This document shows positions 52,731 through 62,646 of a stretch of DNA of 64,000 nucleotides, piece by piece. The notes under the pieces are model-generated. The model was given only the letters and a program-made list of their open reading frames with translations, was not told the DNA's origin and did no database searches. Positions within the stretch are counted from its first letter, which is position 1. The number at the start of each line of letters is the position of its first letter. The DNA comes from RYN-230 sp963723595 (GTDB lineage: Bacteria; Actinomycetota; Actinomycetes; Streptosporangiales; Streptosporangiaceae): the NCBI GenBank assembly GCA_963723595.1, contig CAVRRQ010000001.1, positions 62,001-126,000 on the forward strand, read 5' to 3'. Both the position numbers and the translations under genes were made by a program.

Positions 52731-54242
52731 TCATTTCCTGGCCGTGGCGTAGCCCAGGGCCGCGGCGAGCCCGAGCGCGCTGCGCGGCGCGTACGCGATG
52801 CGCCACAGACCGCCGTGCGCGGCGGCGTGCGCTTCGTCCTGCCAGGGATGCGCGGACGACGGGCCGCCGGTGTGTAGGTCATGGACGAGCAAGGCGGCCA
52901 TGAGCACCTTGCAGGTGGCCGGCTCGAACACCTCCACGCCGAACCGGTGCGCGCCGGCGTACGCCGCCGCCAGCAGCCGGTTCTTCATGACGGACCTGGT
53001 GCGGGTCGGCGGGGCGACATTCATCGACACTGTCGTGCCGGCTTCACGGGCGACGGTGGCGCGCCAGCGTTGCACCCGCTTGGCCAGCGCGTAGTTCGGG
53101 CCTTGCTGCGCCACCAGGCTGTCGTTGATGCCCGGGTCAGCACCGGGTGGGTAAGCGCGGCGGAGCAGGCGGCCGCCGGACAGCGCCCGCAGCGGCAGGC
53201 CGCCCAGCTTCGCCGCTGGCGACCGGGTCGTGTAGGCGCGGACGGACTGCGCGACGGCTTCCGCCGGGACCGCGAACACGTCGGTCGGCGTGGCGAGGAA
53301 CGCGAGCGCGACGTCGTCCCGCCCGGCCTGCAGCCGGACGGTCAGCGCGTCGACCGCGGTGGACAGGCGCACGTTGGCCGCGCCGTCCGCGTAGACGTAG
53401 TTGCCCAGGACCAGCGGCCCGTCGATGCTGGCGAGCCAGTCGGCGGCCGCGGGGACGTCGGTGGTCAGGTCCAGGCCGGCGCGCTGGGCGAGGGTCTCGC
53501 TCCCGCCGGGCTCGTGCTCGCCCGGCTGGCCGTCCTGATCGGGCTGGTCACGGGCGACGGGGACCAGAAGTGTCCCACCGCTGCGCCGCGCGGTGTCCAG
53601 GATGCGTTCCCAGATGGGGGGACGGGGCAGGTCCACGGCGATCACCCGGGCCCCCCAGCTCAGCAGGGGGGAAAGAGGCCCCACTTCGGCGCCTGCCCCC
53701 AGCACCGCGATCGTGCGGCCGGGCAGGCGGAGCCATTCCGGGTGCGCCGCGACCGTCCGGACCGCCTCGGCGCAGGACGGCTCGATCACGCCGCTGTCCA
53801 CCCAGGTGTCCAGCCGGCGGAGCAGCGCGCCGCCGCGCAGCCGGTCCCCGTGGTAGGGCAGCGACAATCCGTCGTCGGCCTGCCCGGTGCCCGGCACCGT
53901 CACCGCGGTGACACACTGCTGTCCGGGCGCCGAGAGCAGCATGCCCAGCCCGGTCTCCTCGCCGCCGGCCTGCACGACCCGCATCCGCCGGTGCAGCGAA
54001 TCCAGCCCGTCCCGGGCCACTGAGACCGCGGCACCCTTGGAGGCCAGCCCGGCTTCGACGAGCCGGCGAAAGTGCACGAGGTAGCCTGCGCGCCAGTTCG
54101 TGTCCCGCTCCGCCTCGACTGCCCCGGCCGGGTCGGCCTGGCGCAGCGCGTCAGCGACCAGGGCGCTGCCCACGGCGGAGGTGCTCCGGCGTCCGTCCGC
54201 TGTGCGGGGAAAGACCACCCCGGCCGGCTCGTCGCCGCTCAT
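52731..54242 (-). CDS. large protein of unknown family with Rossmann-like centre
   Basis: 503 residues. Central glycine loop IAVLGAGAEVGPLSPLLSWG followed by ARVIAVDLPRPPIW looks like a nucleotide-binding Rossmann fold. Other blocks: GLDSLHRRMRVVQ, VLGNYVYADGAANVRLS, DVALAFLATPTDVFAVP, and a C-terminal helix. The start MSGDEPAG at 54242 has AGGAGC 5 bases upstream. I do not recognise it as a characterised enzyme. Confidence 0.7.
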   Translation of the reverse strand: MSGDEPAGVVFPRTADGRRSTSAVGSALVADALRQADPAGAVEAERDTNWRAGYLVHFRRLVEAGLASKGAAVSVARDGLDSLHRRMRVVQAGGEETGLGMLLSAPGQQCVTAVTVPGTGQADDGLSLPYHGDRLRGGALLRRLDTWVDSGVIEPSCAEAVRTVAAHPEWLRLPGRTIAVLGAGAEVGPLSPLLSWGARVIAVDLPRPPIWERILDTARRSGGTLLVPVARDQPDQDGQPGEHEPGGSETLAQRAGLDLTTDVPAAADWLASIDGPLVLGNYVYADGAANVRLSTAVDALTVRLQAGRDDVALAFLATPTDVFAVPAEAVAQSVRAYTTRSPAAKLGGLPLRALSGGRLLRRAYPPGADPGINDSLVAQQGPNYALAKRVQRWRATVAREAGTTVSMNVAPPTRTRSVMKNRLLAAAYAGAHRFGVEVFEPATCKVLMAALLVHDLHTGGPSSAHPWQDEAHAAAHGGLWRIAYAPRSALGLAAALGYATARK

Positions 54243-54267
54243 CGCGCTCCTGTCCGTGGCCGGCCGG

Positions 54268-54921
54268 TCACTCCCCACCCGGAACGGGGCCGGCCGCCGG
54301 CAGGTCACGTACCTCGTCCTGGGCCAGACTGAGCCGGACACCGTCGCTGAAGTCTGCCACCGCGCTGATCGGGATGGCTACCCTGCGCCTGCCCCAGAGG
54401 TGACCCTCGCCGAGCAGGACGTGGGCCACACGGTGCCCGCGGTCCAGGACGATCAGCCCCTGAACCTTGCCGATCGGGCCGTCCGTGGCGTGCACATGCT
54501 CTCCGGGGCGCAGTTCCACCGTGCCGGCCGGGATTCGATCAGAGGTGATCCGCAGGGGAGCGGTACCCGAGCCCAGGCCCGTGCCGATCGCCATGGCCAG
54601 TCCCAGGCCTCCCGGCCCGTAGTAGGGCGCGGATAGCCGGTGCTCCTGGCCGTGGTCCAGATCGCCCAGGGCCCCCGCCACGATCTGCGTCTGTTCAGCC
54701 TCCTGAAGGCTCTCGAACTGGGACGCGCTGCAGCGCAGGTGGATCGCGGCCGCCGCTGCCCCGGCCAGCCTGACCGGCACGAGGCGCGCCGCTTCACCCC
54801 GCCGTGGCGGCTTGACCACGAGATGGGTGACGGCGCGGGGGCCGGGATCCACGATGATGCGGGTCAGCTCCCCGCAGGGGCCGTCGCGGCAGGAGACACT
54901 GCTTCCGAGGATGAACTCCGT
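54268..54921 (-). CDS. PRC-barrel domain protein with unclear start
   Basis: 195 residues from the first ordinary start (GTG 54852), with THLVVKPPRRGEAARLVPVRL and a second repeat DGPIGKVQGLIVLDRGHRVAHVLL. The same frame upstream to 54921 encodes EFILGSSVSCRDGPCGELTR, which is the normal family N-terminus, but no ATG/GTG/TTG precedes it; the first codon after the in-frame stop is ACG. A lost base is likely, since an ATG occurs nearby in another frame. Stress-associated adaptor, function unknown. Confidence 0.7.
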   Translation of the reverse strand, partial: TEFILGSSVSCRDGPCGELTRIIVDPGPRAVTHLVVKPPRRGEAARLVPVRLAGAAAAAIHLRCSASQFESLQEAEQTQIVAGALGDLDHGQEHRLSAPYYGPGGLGLAMAIGTGLGSGTAPLRITSDRIPAGTVELRPGEHVHATDGPIGKVQGLIVLDRGHRVAHVLLGEGHLWGRRRVAIPISAVADFSDGVRLSLAQDEVRDLPAAGPVPGGE

Positions 54922-55171
54922 TCAACTCGCTCACCATGTGCTCCGGCTGCTAGGCGCTCAGTCGTCATGGTGTCACACTGTGGGGCGGTCATCTCCCGGG
55001 TGCCCGCGCGGCGCGCTGGCCGGCAGAGCTTCCCGGAACGGCAACCCGGCACTCCGCTCACATGATCACGGGCCGTGCTGGGCGTTAGGATCGGGTGTCA
55101 CCGGCCGGGCTGGACGACACAGGCCCGCCGCCGTTCCTGTTGTATGCCGCACGGAAAGGCAGTGCCGGCTG

Positions 55172-56887
55172 GTGCCTGAGGATCACGGACTCGGTCGGGG
55201 CGCTGAGGTGGTGGCCCACCTCGACCCCCGCTGGACTGCCGCTGGCCCGCCGGGCCCGGCGGGGGTTCCGGACTGGGCGGACAAGCTGCGTGATATCCAG
55301 TCGATCACCGATGCCGCGCTGTCCAGGCTTGATCCCCAGGCCATGCTCGAGGCGCTGGCCGGCCGCGTGAAGGACGCCCTGCAGGCCGACACGGCCGCGG
55401 TGCTGCTGATGGACCCCCGGTCCGGGTACCTGGTGGCGACCGCGGCGAGCGGCCTGGAAGAAGAGGTGCGGCAGGGCGTGCGGATCCCGCTGGGCCGTGG
55501 ATTTGCCGGGCGGATCGCGGCGGAAGGCCGCCCGGTGATCATTGATGAGGTGGATCACACCAACGTGATCAACCCGGTCCTGCTGGACAAGGGCATCCGC
55601 TCCCTGATGGGCGCCCCGCTGCTCGCCGACGGGACGGTCATCGGCGTACTGCACGTCGGGACCCTCAGCCCCCGCATCTTCACCAGCGAGGACACGGACC
55701 TGCTGCAGCTCGCGGCGGACCGGGCCGCGCTGGCCGTCCAGGCCCTCGGCCACCAGGTGGACCGCGCCGCCACCGCCGCCCTGCAGCACAGCCTGCTGCC
55801 CGCCGCGCTCCCGGCGATCCCGGGGCTGGACATGGCGGCCCGCTACGTTCCCGGCAGCGGCCATCTCGGCGGGGACTGGTACGACGTGTTCCCCCTGCCC
55901 TCCGGCGAGGTATGCGCCGTGATCGGCGACGTGACCGGGACCGGCCTGAACGCGGCCGTGATCATGGGGCGGATGCGCAGCGCGCTGCGCGCCTACGCCC
56001 TGCAGGGCGGCAGCCCGGGCGAGATCCTGGACTCCCTCGGCCGGAAGATGCGCCATTTCGAGTCGCAGGCGATGGCCACCGTGCTCTGTGCCGTGCTCAG
56101 CCCGTCCCTGGATGAGATCCGCGTCACCAGCGCGGGGCACCTCCCGCCCCTGCTGGCCCTGCCCGGCCAGCCAGCCGCCCCGGCCGTGGTCTCCTCCGAC
56201 GTGCCCATCGGCGTGTCAGGCCCGGGACCCCGGCGGGTGAGCACCCTGGCGTTCCCGCCCGGGGCGGCGCTGTGCCTGTACACCGACGGGCTCGTCGAGC
56301 GCCGCGACCGGCCCCTCGACGACGGGATCGCGCGGCTGTCCGCGACCCTCACCGCCACCGACCCGGAGGCCGCGTGCGCCTCGGTCATGGCCGCCATGAG
56401 TAGCTACAGCCCGCACGAAGACGACGTGGCGCTGCTCATCCTCCGCCGCTCGGCCGGCCCCCCCGGCGACAGCGGCCCGGAACTGCCCGGCAGCGCGGCT
56501 CCGGTGACCGGGGAGGATCTGGCGGTCCGCTGGTCCGGCCGGCACGCCGTGGTGACCATGCCGGAGGAGATCGACGTCACCAACGCCCCCGGACTGGCCG
56601 CCGCGCTCGCCGCCGTATCCGGGCAATCCCCGGAAGTGATCACCGCCGACCTGACCGCCACCTCGTTCTGCGACTCCGCAGGGATCGAGGCCCTCGCCCG
56701 GGCCAGCCAGCTGTCCGGCGCCTCCGGCGCGGAACTCCGGCTAGCCCTCGGCGACTCACCCGTGGCCCGGATCCTCCAGCTGACCGGCCTGGATGCGGTC
56801 ATGCCGCTCTACCGGGACGTCGGGCACTCGCTGGCCACACCGCCTGGCCCGGCCACACCGCCTGGCCCGGCTGGGCCGTCTGCCTGA
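55172..56887 (+). CDS. GAF-SpoIIE phosphatase-STAS regulatory protein
   Basis: 571 residues. GAF domain about 30-190 (MLEALAGRVKDALQADTAAV), PP2C/SpoIIE phosphatase about 205-410 (GGDWYDVFPLPSGEVCAVIGDVTGTG by features, then SAGHLPPLL and LYTDGLVERRD), C-terminal STAS domain about 445-555 (IDVTNAPGLAAAL, FCDSAGIEAL with the phospho-Ser). A phosphatase fused to its own anti-anti-sigma substrate. It ends with a duplicated 18-base repeat (encoding ATPPGP twice). Partner-switch control of a sigma factor is likely. The start GTG 55172 is uncertain. Confidence 0.85.
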   Translation: MPEDHGLGRGAEVVAHLDPRWTAAGPPGPAGVPDWADKLRDIQSITDAALSRLDPQAMLEALAGRVKDALQADTAAVLLMDPRSGYLVATAASGLEEEVRQGVRIPLGRGFAGRIAAEGRPVIIDEVDHTNVINPVLLDKGIRSLMGAPLLADGTVIGVLHVGTLSPRIFTSEDTDLLQLAADRAALAVQALGHQVDRAATAALQHSLLPAALPAIPGLDMAARYVPGSGHLGGDWYDVFPLPSGEVCAVIGDVTGTGLNAAVIMGRMRSALRAYALQGGSPGEILDSLGRKMRHFESQAMATVLCAVLSPSLDEIRVTSAGHLPPLLALPGQPAAPAVVSSDVPIGVSGPGPRRVSTLAFPPGAALCLYTDGLVERRDRPLDDGIARLSATLTATDPEAACASVMAAMSSYSPHEDDVALLILRRSAGPPGDSGPELPGSAAPVTGEDLAVRWSGRHAVVTMPEEIDVTNAPGLAAALAAVSGQSPEVITADLTATSFCDSAGIEALARASQLSGASGAELRLALGDSPVARILQLTGLDAVMPLYRDVGHSLATPPGPATPPGPAGPSA

Positions 56888-56891
56888 TCCT

Positions 56892-58483
56892 TCAGCCGGG
56901 CGCGGGCGCCGGACGGACCGACACCGGATGGTGCACGCGCCGGCGCATCATCACGGTGGTTCCGGTCGGTCTGGGAGCGATGCTCACCTCGTCCGTGACC
57001 TGGCTGATCACCGACAGGCCTCGGCCGCCGGCCCAGCCCCGGCCGGGGCCGGGGGTATCGCCGAGCTGCCAGCGGCCCTGGTCAGTCACCTGGATGAGCA
57101 CGCTCCCGGTGCCGTCCAGGCCGGCCTGGACAATGACCTTGCCCGGGCCCCGGCTGGGCCTGCCGTGCACGGCCGCGTTGACCGCCGCCTCCCAGACCGC
57201 CAGTTCCACGTCCGCCCGGTCGGCTGCGTCCGCTCCCATCCCCGCCAGCCACTCGCGCAGTCCCGCACGCAAGCCCGTCAGCGCCTGCGGATCCGCCGGG
57301 AATTCCATCGACCAGTCGCCGGCCGGTTCCGGCAGGCGATGAGCGGCCAGGACCATCACGTCCCCGCCGTCGCTGCCCCGCGTCAGCCAGTCCGCCGCCG
57401 CCGCGCCGAGCCGGCCGGCCGTCTCGGCGACCGGGAGAGAACCGTGGCCGGCCATGACTGATGCCGCCAGATCAGCCAGATCACCCAGGCCGGCCCTCCC
57501 GGGCTGGCCGTGGTGGCTCCCGCCCGGCCGCCCAGGCCAATCAGCAGGATCCCGCCCGGTGGCAGCAGGGCAGCCGCTGCCCCAGGCTGATCGCCTGGGC
57601 CGGGCGGCCCGTCGCCCCGCCGGGCCAGGAAACGCACCTCACCGGGTGTGCAGAGCAGCGGGGGCAGATGACCGGAACTGGCGTATTTCAGCTTGCCGCT
57701 GGCCGGGTCCAGCTGGGCCAGGCACGCTTCCGGTCCCCGCACGCCCGCGGACTCAGCGGCCAGGTCACCGAGGTGGGCCAGGGCCTCAGCAGGCCCGGCG
57801 CCGGCCAGCAGCTTTTCCCGCAGCACCGTGCGTAGCTGCGCAGCCGCACCGGGCCGTCCCAGGCGGTGGCCGGCGCTCCCCACCATCAAGGCGATCATTT
57901 CATGCGGCAGGATGACCGCGTCCAGCCAGCCACTGCCTCCCTCCGGCCCGGTGCGGGCGGGGACGTACAGGGCGGCCAGGCGTACTCCGGGCAGCACCGG
58001 CAGTCCCGGCGGCAGCGCGCCGTCCTGAGCTGCACCCGAACCTGGGTGACCGGCGGCCAGGGTGACATCGGCGGTTCTTCCGGGGCCGGGTATCCGTGCG
58101 GGGAGGCTTCTCACCCGGAGCCCGGCGACGACGACCCCACCGTCAGGGCCGCCGGCACGGCGAACGGGCACGGCTGACACCGAGAACGCTGCGCGGCCAG
58201 CCTCGTCCGTCTCGCCGGCCGCTTGGGCCTGCCAGAGCACGTTCCGGGCGTGCCTTCCCGTGGTGCGCACGTCCTGGAGCGTTTCAACGAGGCGCTGAGC
58301 ACCGGGCCCGCGCACCACATCGGCGACCCGGGAGCCAACCAGGCTCGCGTCCCAGCCAGCCAGTGCCATCCCGGCTCCCCGGGTCGCCGAGACGACCACC
58401 AGGTCAGGACCGGCGAGTTCAGACAGGAAATCGGGCGCATCGGCTGAAGGCCGGGACACCTGGCCGGTGCGCTCTCCCATCAC
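56892..58483 (-). CDS. PAS-SpoIIE-like-HATPase regulator, frameshifted
   Basis: N-terminal part (58483 to about 57530): a PAS-like sensor (AGPDLVVVSATRGAGMALAGW) and a SpoIIE-like phosphatase domain with many altered residues (KYASSGHLPPLL, then GGILLIGLGGRAG in place of the YTDGL motif). The C-terminal part in another frame (57455-56892) is an RsbW-type ATPase (MEFPADPQALTGLRAGLREW, WEAAVNAAVHG, GGRGLSVI). The overall length is one base short of an open frame, so a single deletion near 57530 would join them. Alternatively, two separate genes. Probably an anti-sigma switch working with the protein at 55172. Confidence 0.7.
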
Positions 58484-58698
58484 CTGCCCTCAATCGCCAT
58501 TTCCTGGCCACGCCCTCCGCTGCGCGGGGCCTGGCCACACCCTCCCTGGCACGTCCGGGGGCCAAGTACCCCGGCAATCGATTGATACACCGATGAGCTG
58601 CGTGCTCCCCGGGCTTTCCCAAGCCAGGGGAGTGCACTTGCCGGTCTCAGGCGCAATTGTGGCGCGATGGCATCAGCCGGAATTGTGCCGCAGCGGTA

Positions 58699-59118
58699 TC
58701 ACACCGGCTGGGGCTGTTCGGTGGCGGGCACGATGGCCGCTGTGCACTGCGGGCAGCGGCGGGCCGCGACGGGGATGCTCATGGTGCACTCGGGGCAGTC
58801 CCGTTCGGTGGCGGCATGGTCTCGCTCGAATAGCTTCAGCATGCGGCTGACCGGCACCACGACCAGGAAGTACACGACTACGCAGGAGATCAGGAAGGAC
58901 AGGGCCTCAGTCAGGAAGGCGCCGTAGGTGAACCGGGCCTTGCCGGCCGTGAAGGCGAGATTGGCGAAGTTGCCCTGACCGCCGGCCAGGGCCAGCAGGG
59001 GGCTGATAAACGACTGGACGAACTGCTTGACCAGGCCGCTGAACTGGGCGCCGATCACCACGGCGACCGCGAGATCGACCAGGTTCCCGCGGAGGATGAA
59101 GTTCTTGAAGCCACTCAT
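58699..59118 (-). CDS. mscL: large-conductance mechanosensitive channel with zinc ribbon
   Basis: 139 residues from ATG 59118. MscL pore helix GFKNFILRGNLVDLAVAVVIG, second helix FLTEALSFLISCVVVYFLVVV. The C-terminus adds two CPxC knuckles, ERDCPECTMSIPVAARRCPQC, a zinc-ribbon tail known from many MscL proteins. Protects against osmotic downshock. Confidence 0.93.
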   Translation of the reverse strand: MSGFKNFILRGNLVDLAVAVVIGAQFSGLVKQFVQSFISPLLALAGGQGNFANLAFTAGKARFTYGAFLTEALSFLISCVVVYFLVVVPVSRMLKLFERDHAATERDCPECTMSIPVAARRCPQCTAAIVPATEQPQPV

Positions 59119-59215
59119 GCGCGACAAGTTGCCCGGCTTCGCGCCACCTATTCCTACGGGTTTAGCGTCCCGCGCCGGCCTGCCTGCTGATCAGGCCGGA
59201 AGATAGCCTCGCCGG

Positions 59216-60613
59216 GTGGAAGACTTCGACATAGTGGTCCTGGGCGCGGGCTCGGCCGGTGAGTGGGTGGCCGGCGGCGCGGCCGACGCGGGCCGGTCCG
59301 TGGCCCTGGTGGAGGCCCTGAGGGTGGGCGGCGAATGCCCCTACGTGGCCTGCATACCCAGCAAGGCCATGCTGCGGTCGGCCCAGGCCCGCGCCGGGGC
59401 GCGCCATCTGACTGAGCTGGGCGCCGCGTCCGCTCCGGTGGCCCTCGATGACGATGAGGCCGCCTACCGTGCGGCGGCCGCCCGCCGCGACCGGCTGTCG
59501 TCCGAACGGGATGACACCGGGGCCGCTCGCGGTATCGAGCGGCGCGGCGTCCGGCTGGTGCGCGGTACCGGCCGGATCACCAGCCCGGGCGTGGTCGCGG
59601 CGGATGGCCGCCGGCTCGGCTACCGGGATCTGATCGTGGCCACCGGCTCGCGCCCCGTGATCCCGCCCATCGAGGGCCTGGACACTGTGGCCGCGTGGAC
59701 CAGCGACCGGGCCCTGTCTGACCCGGCCCGGCCCGGATCACTGATCATCCTGGGCGGCGGGGCCGTCGGCTGTGAGCTGGCCCAGGCCTACGCCGGGTTC
59801 GGTGCGGTCGTAACCCTGGTGGAGGCCGGCCCGCAGCTGGTCAGCGGAGAGGATCCGGCTATCGCCGGCCAGCTCGCGGGCGGGCTGCGCCGCAGCGGCG
59901 TGGATGTCCGGGTCAATGCTGAGGTGAAAGCCATCGAAGCCACGGCAGGCGGGAAGACCCGCGTCCTGCTGGACGATGGCCCGGCGATCGAGGCGCAGCA
60001 GCTGATCCTCGCCGTGGGCCGTTCTCCGGCGAGCAGCGGGCTGGGCCTCAGCACCCTCGGGATCAGCCCGGCCGATGACGGCGCGCTGAGCGTGGACGCC
60101 TCCTGCCGTGTCCGCGGGCAGGCTCACGTGTGGGCCGCCGGGGACGTGACCGGAATCGCCCCTTACACGCACGGCGCGAACTACCAGGCCCGGGTGGTAA
60201 CGGAGAACCTCTTGGGAGGAAGCCGGGCGGCTGACTACCGGGCGATACCCCGGGTCGTCTACACCGATCCCCCCATGGCCAGCGTCGGCATGACGCCCGC
60301 CAAGGCCGCCAGCGCGGGGATCGATGTGATCACCGCAGGCACGGACCTGGCCGAGATGGCCCGCAACAACACCGAGGGGACTGCCGGCGGCCTGCTGATG
60401 CTGGTCGCCGACCGGGGCCGGGGAGTGCTTATCGGGGCAGCTGGCCTGGGACCGGGAGCGGACGACTGGATCTCGGAAGCCAGCGTGGCCATCCGGGCCA
60501 GCGTGCCGCTGACGGTGCTGGCCGACGTGGTGCATCCGTTCCCGACCTTCGCCCAGAGCTACGAGGTCCCCCTCCGCGAGCTGGCGGTCAGGATAAGTTC
60601 TACAGAGTATTGA
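59216..60613 (+). CDS. FAD-dependent pyridine nucleotide-disulfide oxidoreductase
   Basis: 465 residues. FAD motif IVVLGAGSAGEW, redox cysteine pair in GGECPYVACIPSKAM (C-x4-C), NAD motif ILGGGAVGCELAQ, and the C-terminal dimer domain PFPTFAQSYE. Lipoamide dehydrogenase/mercuric reductase type, without an N-terminal metal domain. The dimer-interface His-Glu pair is not clear (HPFPTFAQSYE). Substrate unknown. Confidence 0.85.
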   Translation: MEDFDIVVLGAGSAGEWVAGGAADAGRSVALVEALRVGGECPYVACIPSKAMLRSAQARAGARHLTELGAASAPVALDDDEAAYRAAAARRDRLSSERDDTGAARGIERRGVRLVRGTGRITSPGVVAADGRRLGYRDLIVATGSRPVIPPIEGLDTVAAWTSDRALSDPARPGSLIILGGGAVGCELAQAYAGFGAVVTLVEAGPQLVSGEDPAIAGQLAGGLRRSGVDVRVNAEVKAIEATAGGKTRVLLDDGPAIEAQQLILAVGRSPASSGLGLSTLGISPADDGALSVDASCRVRGQAHVWAAGDVTGIAPYTHGANYQARVVTENLLGGSRAADYRAIPRVVYTDPPMASVGMTPAKAASAGIDVITAGTDLAEMARNNTEGTAGGLLMLVADRGRGVLIGAAGLGPGADDWISEASVAIRASVPLTVLADVVHPFPTFAQSYEVPLRELAVRISSTEY

Positions 60614-60637
60614 CATGTCGCTGATGTGACGTAGAAC
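60597..60637. promoter_or_regulatory. promoter-like sequence within an inverted repeat
   Basis: Perfect 7-bp arms GTTCTAC (60597-60603) and GTAGAAC (60631-60637). Between them TTGACA (60610-60615) is followed after 16 bases by TAGAAC. This fits a promoter for the esterase at 60713; the arms could also act as a weak terminator of the upstream gene. Confidence 0.45.
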
Positions 60638-60712
60638 ATTCTCTTGCGTGGCTGACCTGCCTGCCCGCGCGCCGCGTCTCACGCGGTCACCGCCATTGAA
60701 GGGAAGTCGCTG

Positions 60713-62404
60713 ATGACTGACCCGATTCATGCCCTGCGCCGCCGGGTCCGCCGGCTGGCTGGGCGCAGCCGCCTGGCGTTAGTGGCACTGCCGGTGGCAG
60801 CGCTGGCCGCGGCCCTGCTGCCTGCCGCCACGGCCAGCGCCGCGCAGCACGCCGCCGCGGCCACCTCCTCCACCTCCCGGTGTGATACCGCTTACCTGGC
60901 GTCCGCGCTGCACCTGTCCCACGTCACGGTCGATTCCGCCGCCCCCGTCGCCACCGGCAGCTACATCCCGCCGGGATCGGCCACGCCGATCACGGGGCTG
61001 CCGGACTTCTGCAATGTCGCTCTCACCCAGACCGACTCCGCCGGCAACCCCATCCATATCGCCGTCTGGCTGCCGGCGAAATGGAACGGCCGCTTCCAGG
61101 GCATCGGCGGTGGTGGCTACTCCTGCGGGATCTCCTACGCGGAGACCCCGGGGGCGGTCACGTCCTCGCTCCAGGAGGCCGTTGACGGCGGCTATGCGGG
61201 AGCGTCCACCGACTGCGGGGTCCCGTCCACCGACTTGCTGACCGGCAGCTGGGCCCTCAAAGCTAACGGCCAGCTCAACTGGCCGCTGATCACGGACTTC
61301 GCCTCCGCCGGGATTCATGACATGACGGTGGCCGGCCAGGCGGTGACCGGGGCGTTCTATCCGGGCCAGGTCCGCGACTCCTACTTCTACGGGTGCTCGA
61401 CGGGCGGCCGTGAGGGACTGATGGAGGCACAGCGGTACCCGGCTGACTACAACGGCATCGTCTCAGGCGCGCCGGCCATCAACTGGACCCGGTTCATCCC
61501 GGCCGAGATCTGGCCGGCCCTGGTCATGAACCAGATGCACGACGCCCTGCCGACCTGCAAGGGAGACGCGTTCACCGAGGCGGTGGTCAAAGCCTGCGAC
61601 GCCCGCGACGGGGTCACCGACGGGATCATCAGCGACCCGGGGGACTGCCACTGGAACGCCGACCAGCTGATCGGGGTGACCACTCCCTGTGGGACCATCA
61701 CCGCGACCGACGCGGCGGTCATGAACAAGATCTGGCAGGGCCCGGTCACCACCAGCGGGCGGCCGCTGTGGTACGGACTGGAACGCGGTGCCTCCCTCGC
61801 CGGGCTCGCCGCGACCACCACCACGAACGGGGTCACCACTCCCAGCCCGTTCCCGATCACGGTGGGCTGGCTCGGCACCTGGCTGCAGCGGAATCCGAAC
61901 TGGGACTGGGCCACCCTCACCTACGCCCGGTTCGACAAGCTGTTCGTCCAGTCGGTCCGGGAATTCTCCTCCACCATCGCCACCGACAACCCGGACCTGA
62001 GCGCCTTCAGGAACCACGGCGGCAAGATCTTGATCTGGCACGGGCTGGCCGACCAGCTGATCTTCCCGCAGGGGACCATCCAGTACTACCAGCGCGTGCA
62101 GCAGGCCATGGGCGGCCCGGCGAGCACGGATTCATTCGCCCGGCTGTTCCTGGCCCCTGGCGCACAGCACTGCGGCAGCGCGGTCGGCCCGGCTCCGGCT
62201 GACCCGCTGGCGGCCGTGGTGAAGTGGGTAGAGCACGGCCAGGCGCCGCACTCCATCCTGGCCACGGTCACTGACCCGGCCACCGGCGTCGTGGCCCTGT
62301 CCCGGCCGCTCTGCGCTTACCCGCTGGTGGCCCGCTACAACGGGCACGGCAGCACCAGCCAGGCGCGGAACTTCAGCTGCGCGCCCAGCTTCAGGGCGGG
62401 TTAG
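60713..62404 (+). CDS. secreted tannase/feruloyl esterase family protein
   Basis: 563 residues with a long signal peptide (twin-Arg-like RRRVRRLAGRSRLALVALP, hydrophobic core, ATASA site near 43). Nucleophile motif GCSTGGREGL with the family's adjacent Cys-Ser, and the matching HC in PGAQHCGSA. Tannases release gallate, ferulate or similar acids from plant material. GGGAAG precedes the ATG. Strong terminator downstream. Confidence 0.88.
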   Translation: MTDPIHALRRRVRRLAGRSRLALVALPVAALAAALLPAATASAAQHAAAATSSTSRCDTAYLASALHLSHVTVDSAAPVATGSYIPPGSATPITGLPDFCNVALTQTDSAGNPIHIAVWLPAKWNGRFQGIGGGGYSCGISYAETPGAVTSSLQEAVDGGYAGASTDCGVPSTDLLTGSWALKANGQLNWPLITDFASAGIHDMTVAGQAVTGAFYPGQVRDSYFYGCSTGGREGLMEAQRYPADYNGIVSGAPAINWTRFIPAEIWPALVMNQMHDALPTCKGDAFTEAVVKACDARDGVTDGIISDPGDCHWNADQLIGVTTPCGTITATDAAVMNKIWQGPVTTSGRPLWYGLERGASLAGLAATTTTNGVTTPSPFPITVGWLGTWLQRNPNWDWATLTYARFDKLFVQSVREFSSTIATDNPDLSAFRNHGGKILIWHGLADQLIFPQGTIQYYQRVQQAMGGPASTDSFARLFLAPGAQHCGSAVGPAPADPLAAVVKWVEHGQAPHSILATVTDPATGVVALSRPLCAYPLVARYNGHGSTSQARNFSCAPSFRAG

Positions 62405-62409
62405 GCCTG

Positions 62410-62457
62410 CCGGCGTGGAGCGGGAGTGGCCCCGCGGCCACCCTCGCTCCACGCCGG
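62410..62457 (+). terminator. strong hairpin terminator after the esterase gene
   Basis: Outer arms 62410-62422 and 62445-62457 are a perfect 13-bp match (CCGGCGTGGAGCG); inside them GTGGCC / GGCCAC (62426-62431, 62436-62441) adds 6 more pairs with a 3x3 internal loop and a CCGC tip. It starts 6 bases past the stop. Confidence 0.8.
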
Positions 62458-62646
62458 GCTTCACCACTCAGGCGGTGCGATGCGGTGCCGTCGCGCAGGC
62501 CCCGGGCGCCAGGGCTCGAGAGCGAACTGTCCGGCTACCGCTGGGGGGCTCCGCCAGTACCCGGAACAGCCGGCTCTCCCTCAGCGGCGCCGCCCGGTGT
62601 TTCCTGGTTATTCATGGACGTGACCCAGCCCGGCCGGGCCTGACCA

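Noticed and set aside
56833..56880. Tandem 18-base repeat as a mobile or regulatory element
   Set aside because: It is an in-frame duplication in the Pro/Gly tail of the phosphatase gene, probably a simple slippage product.
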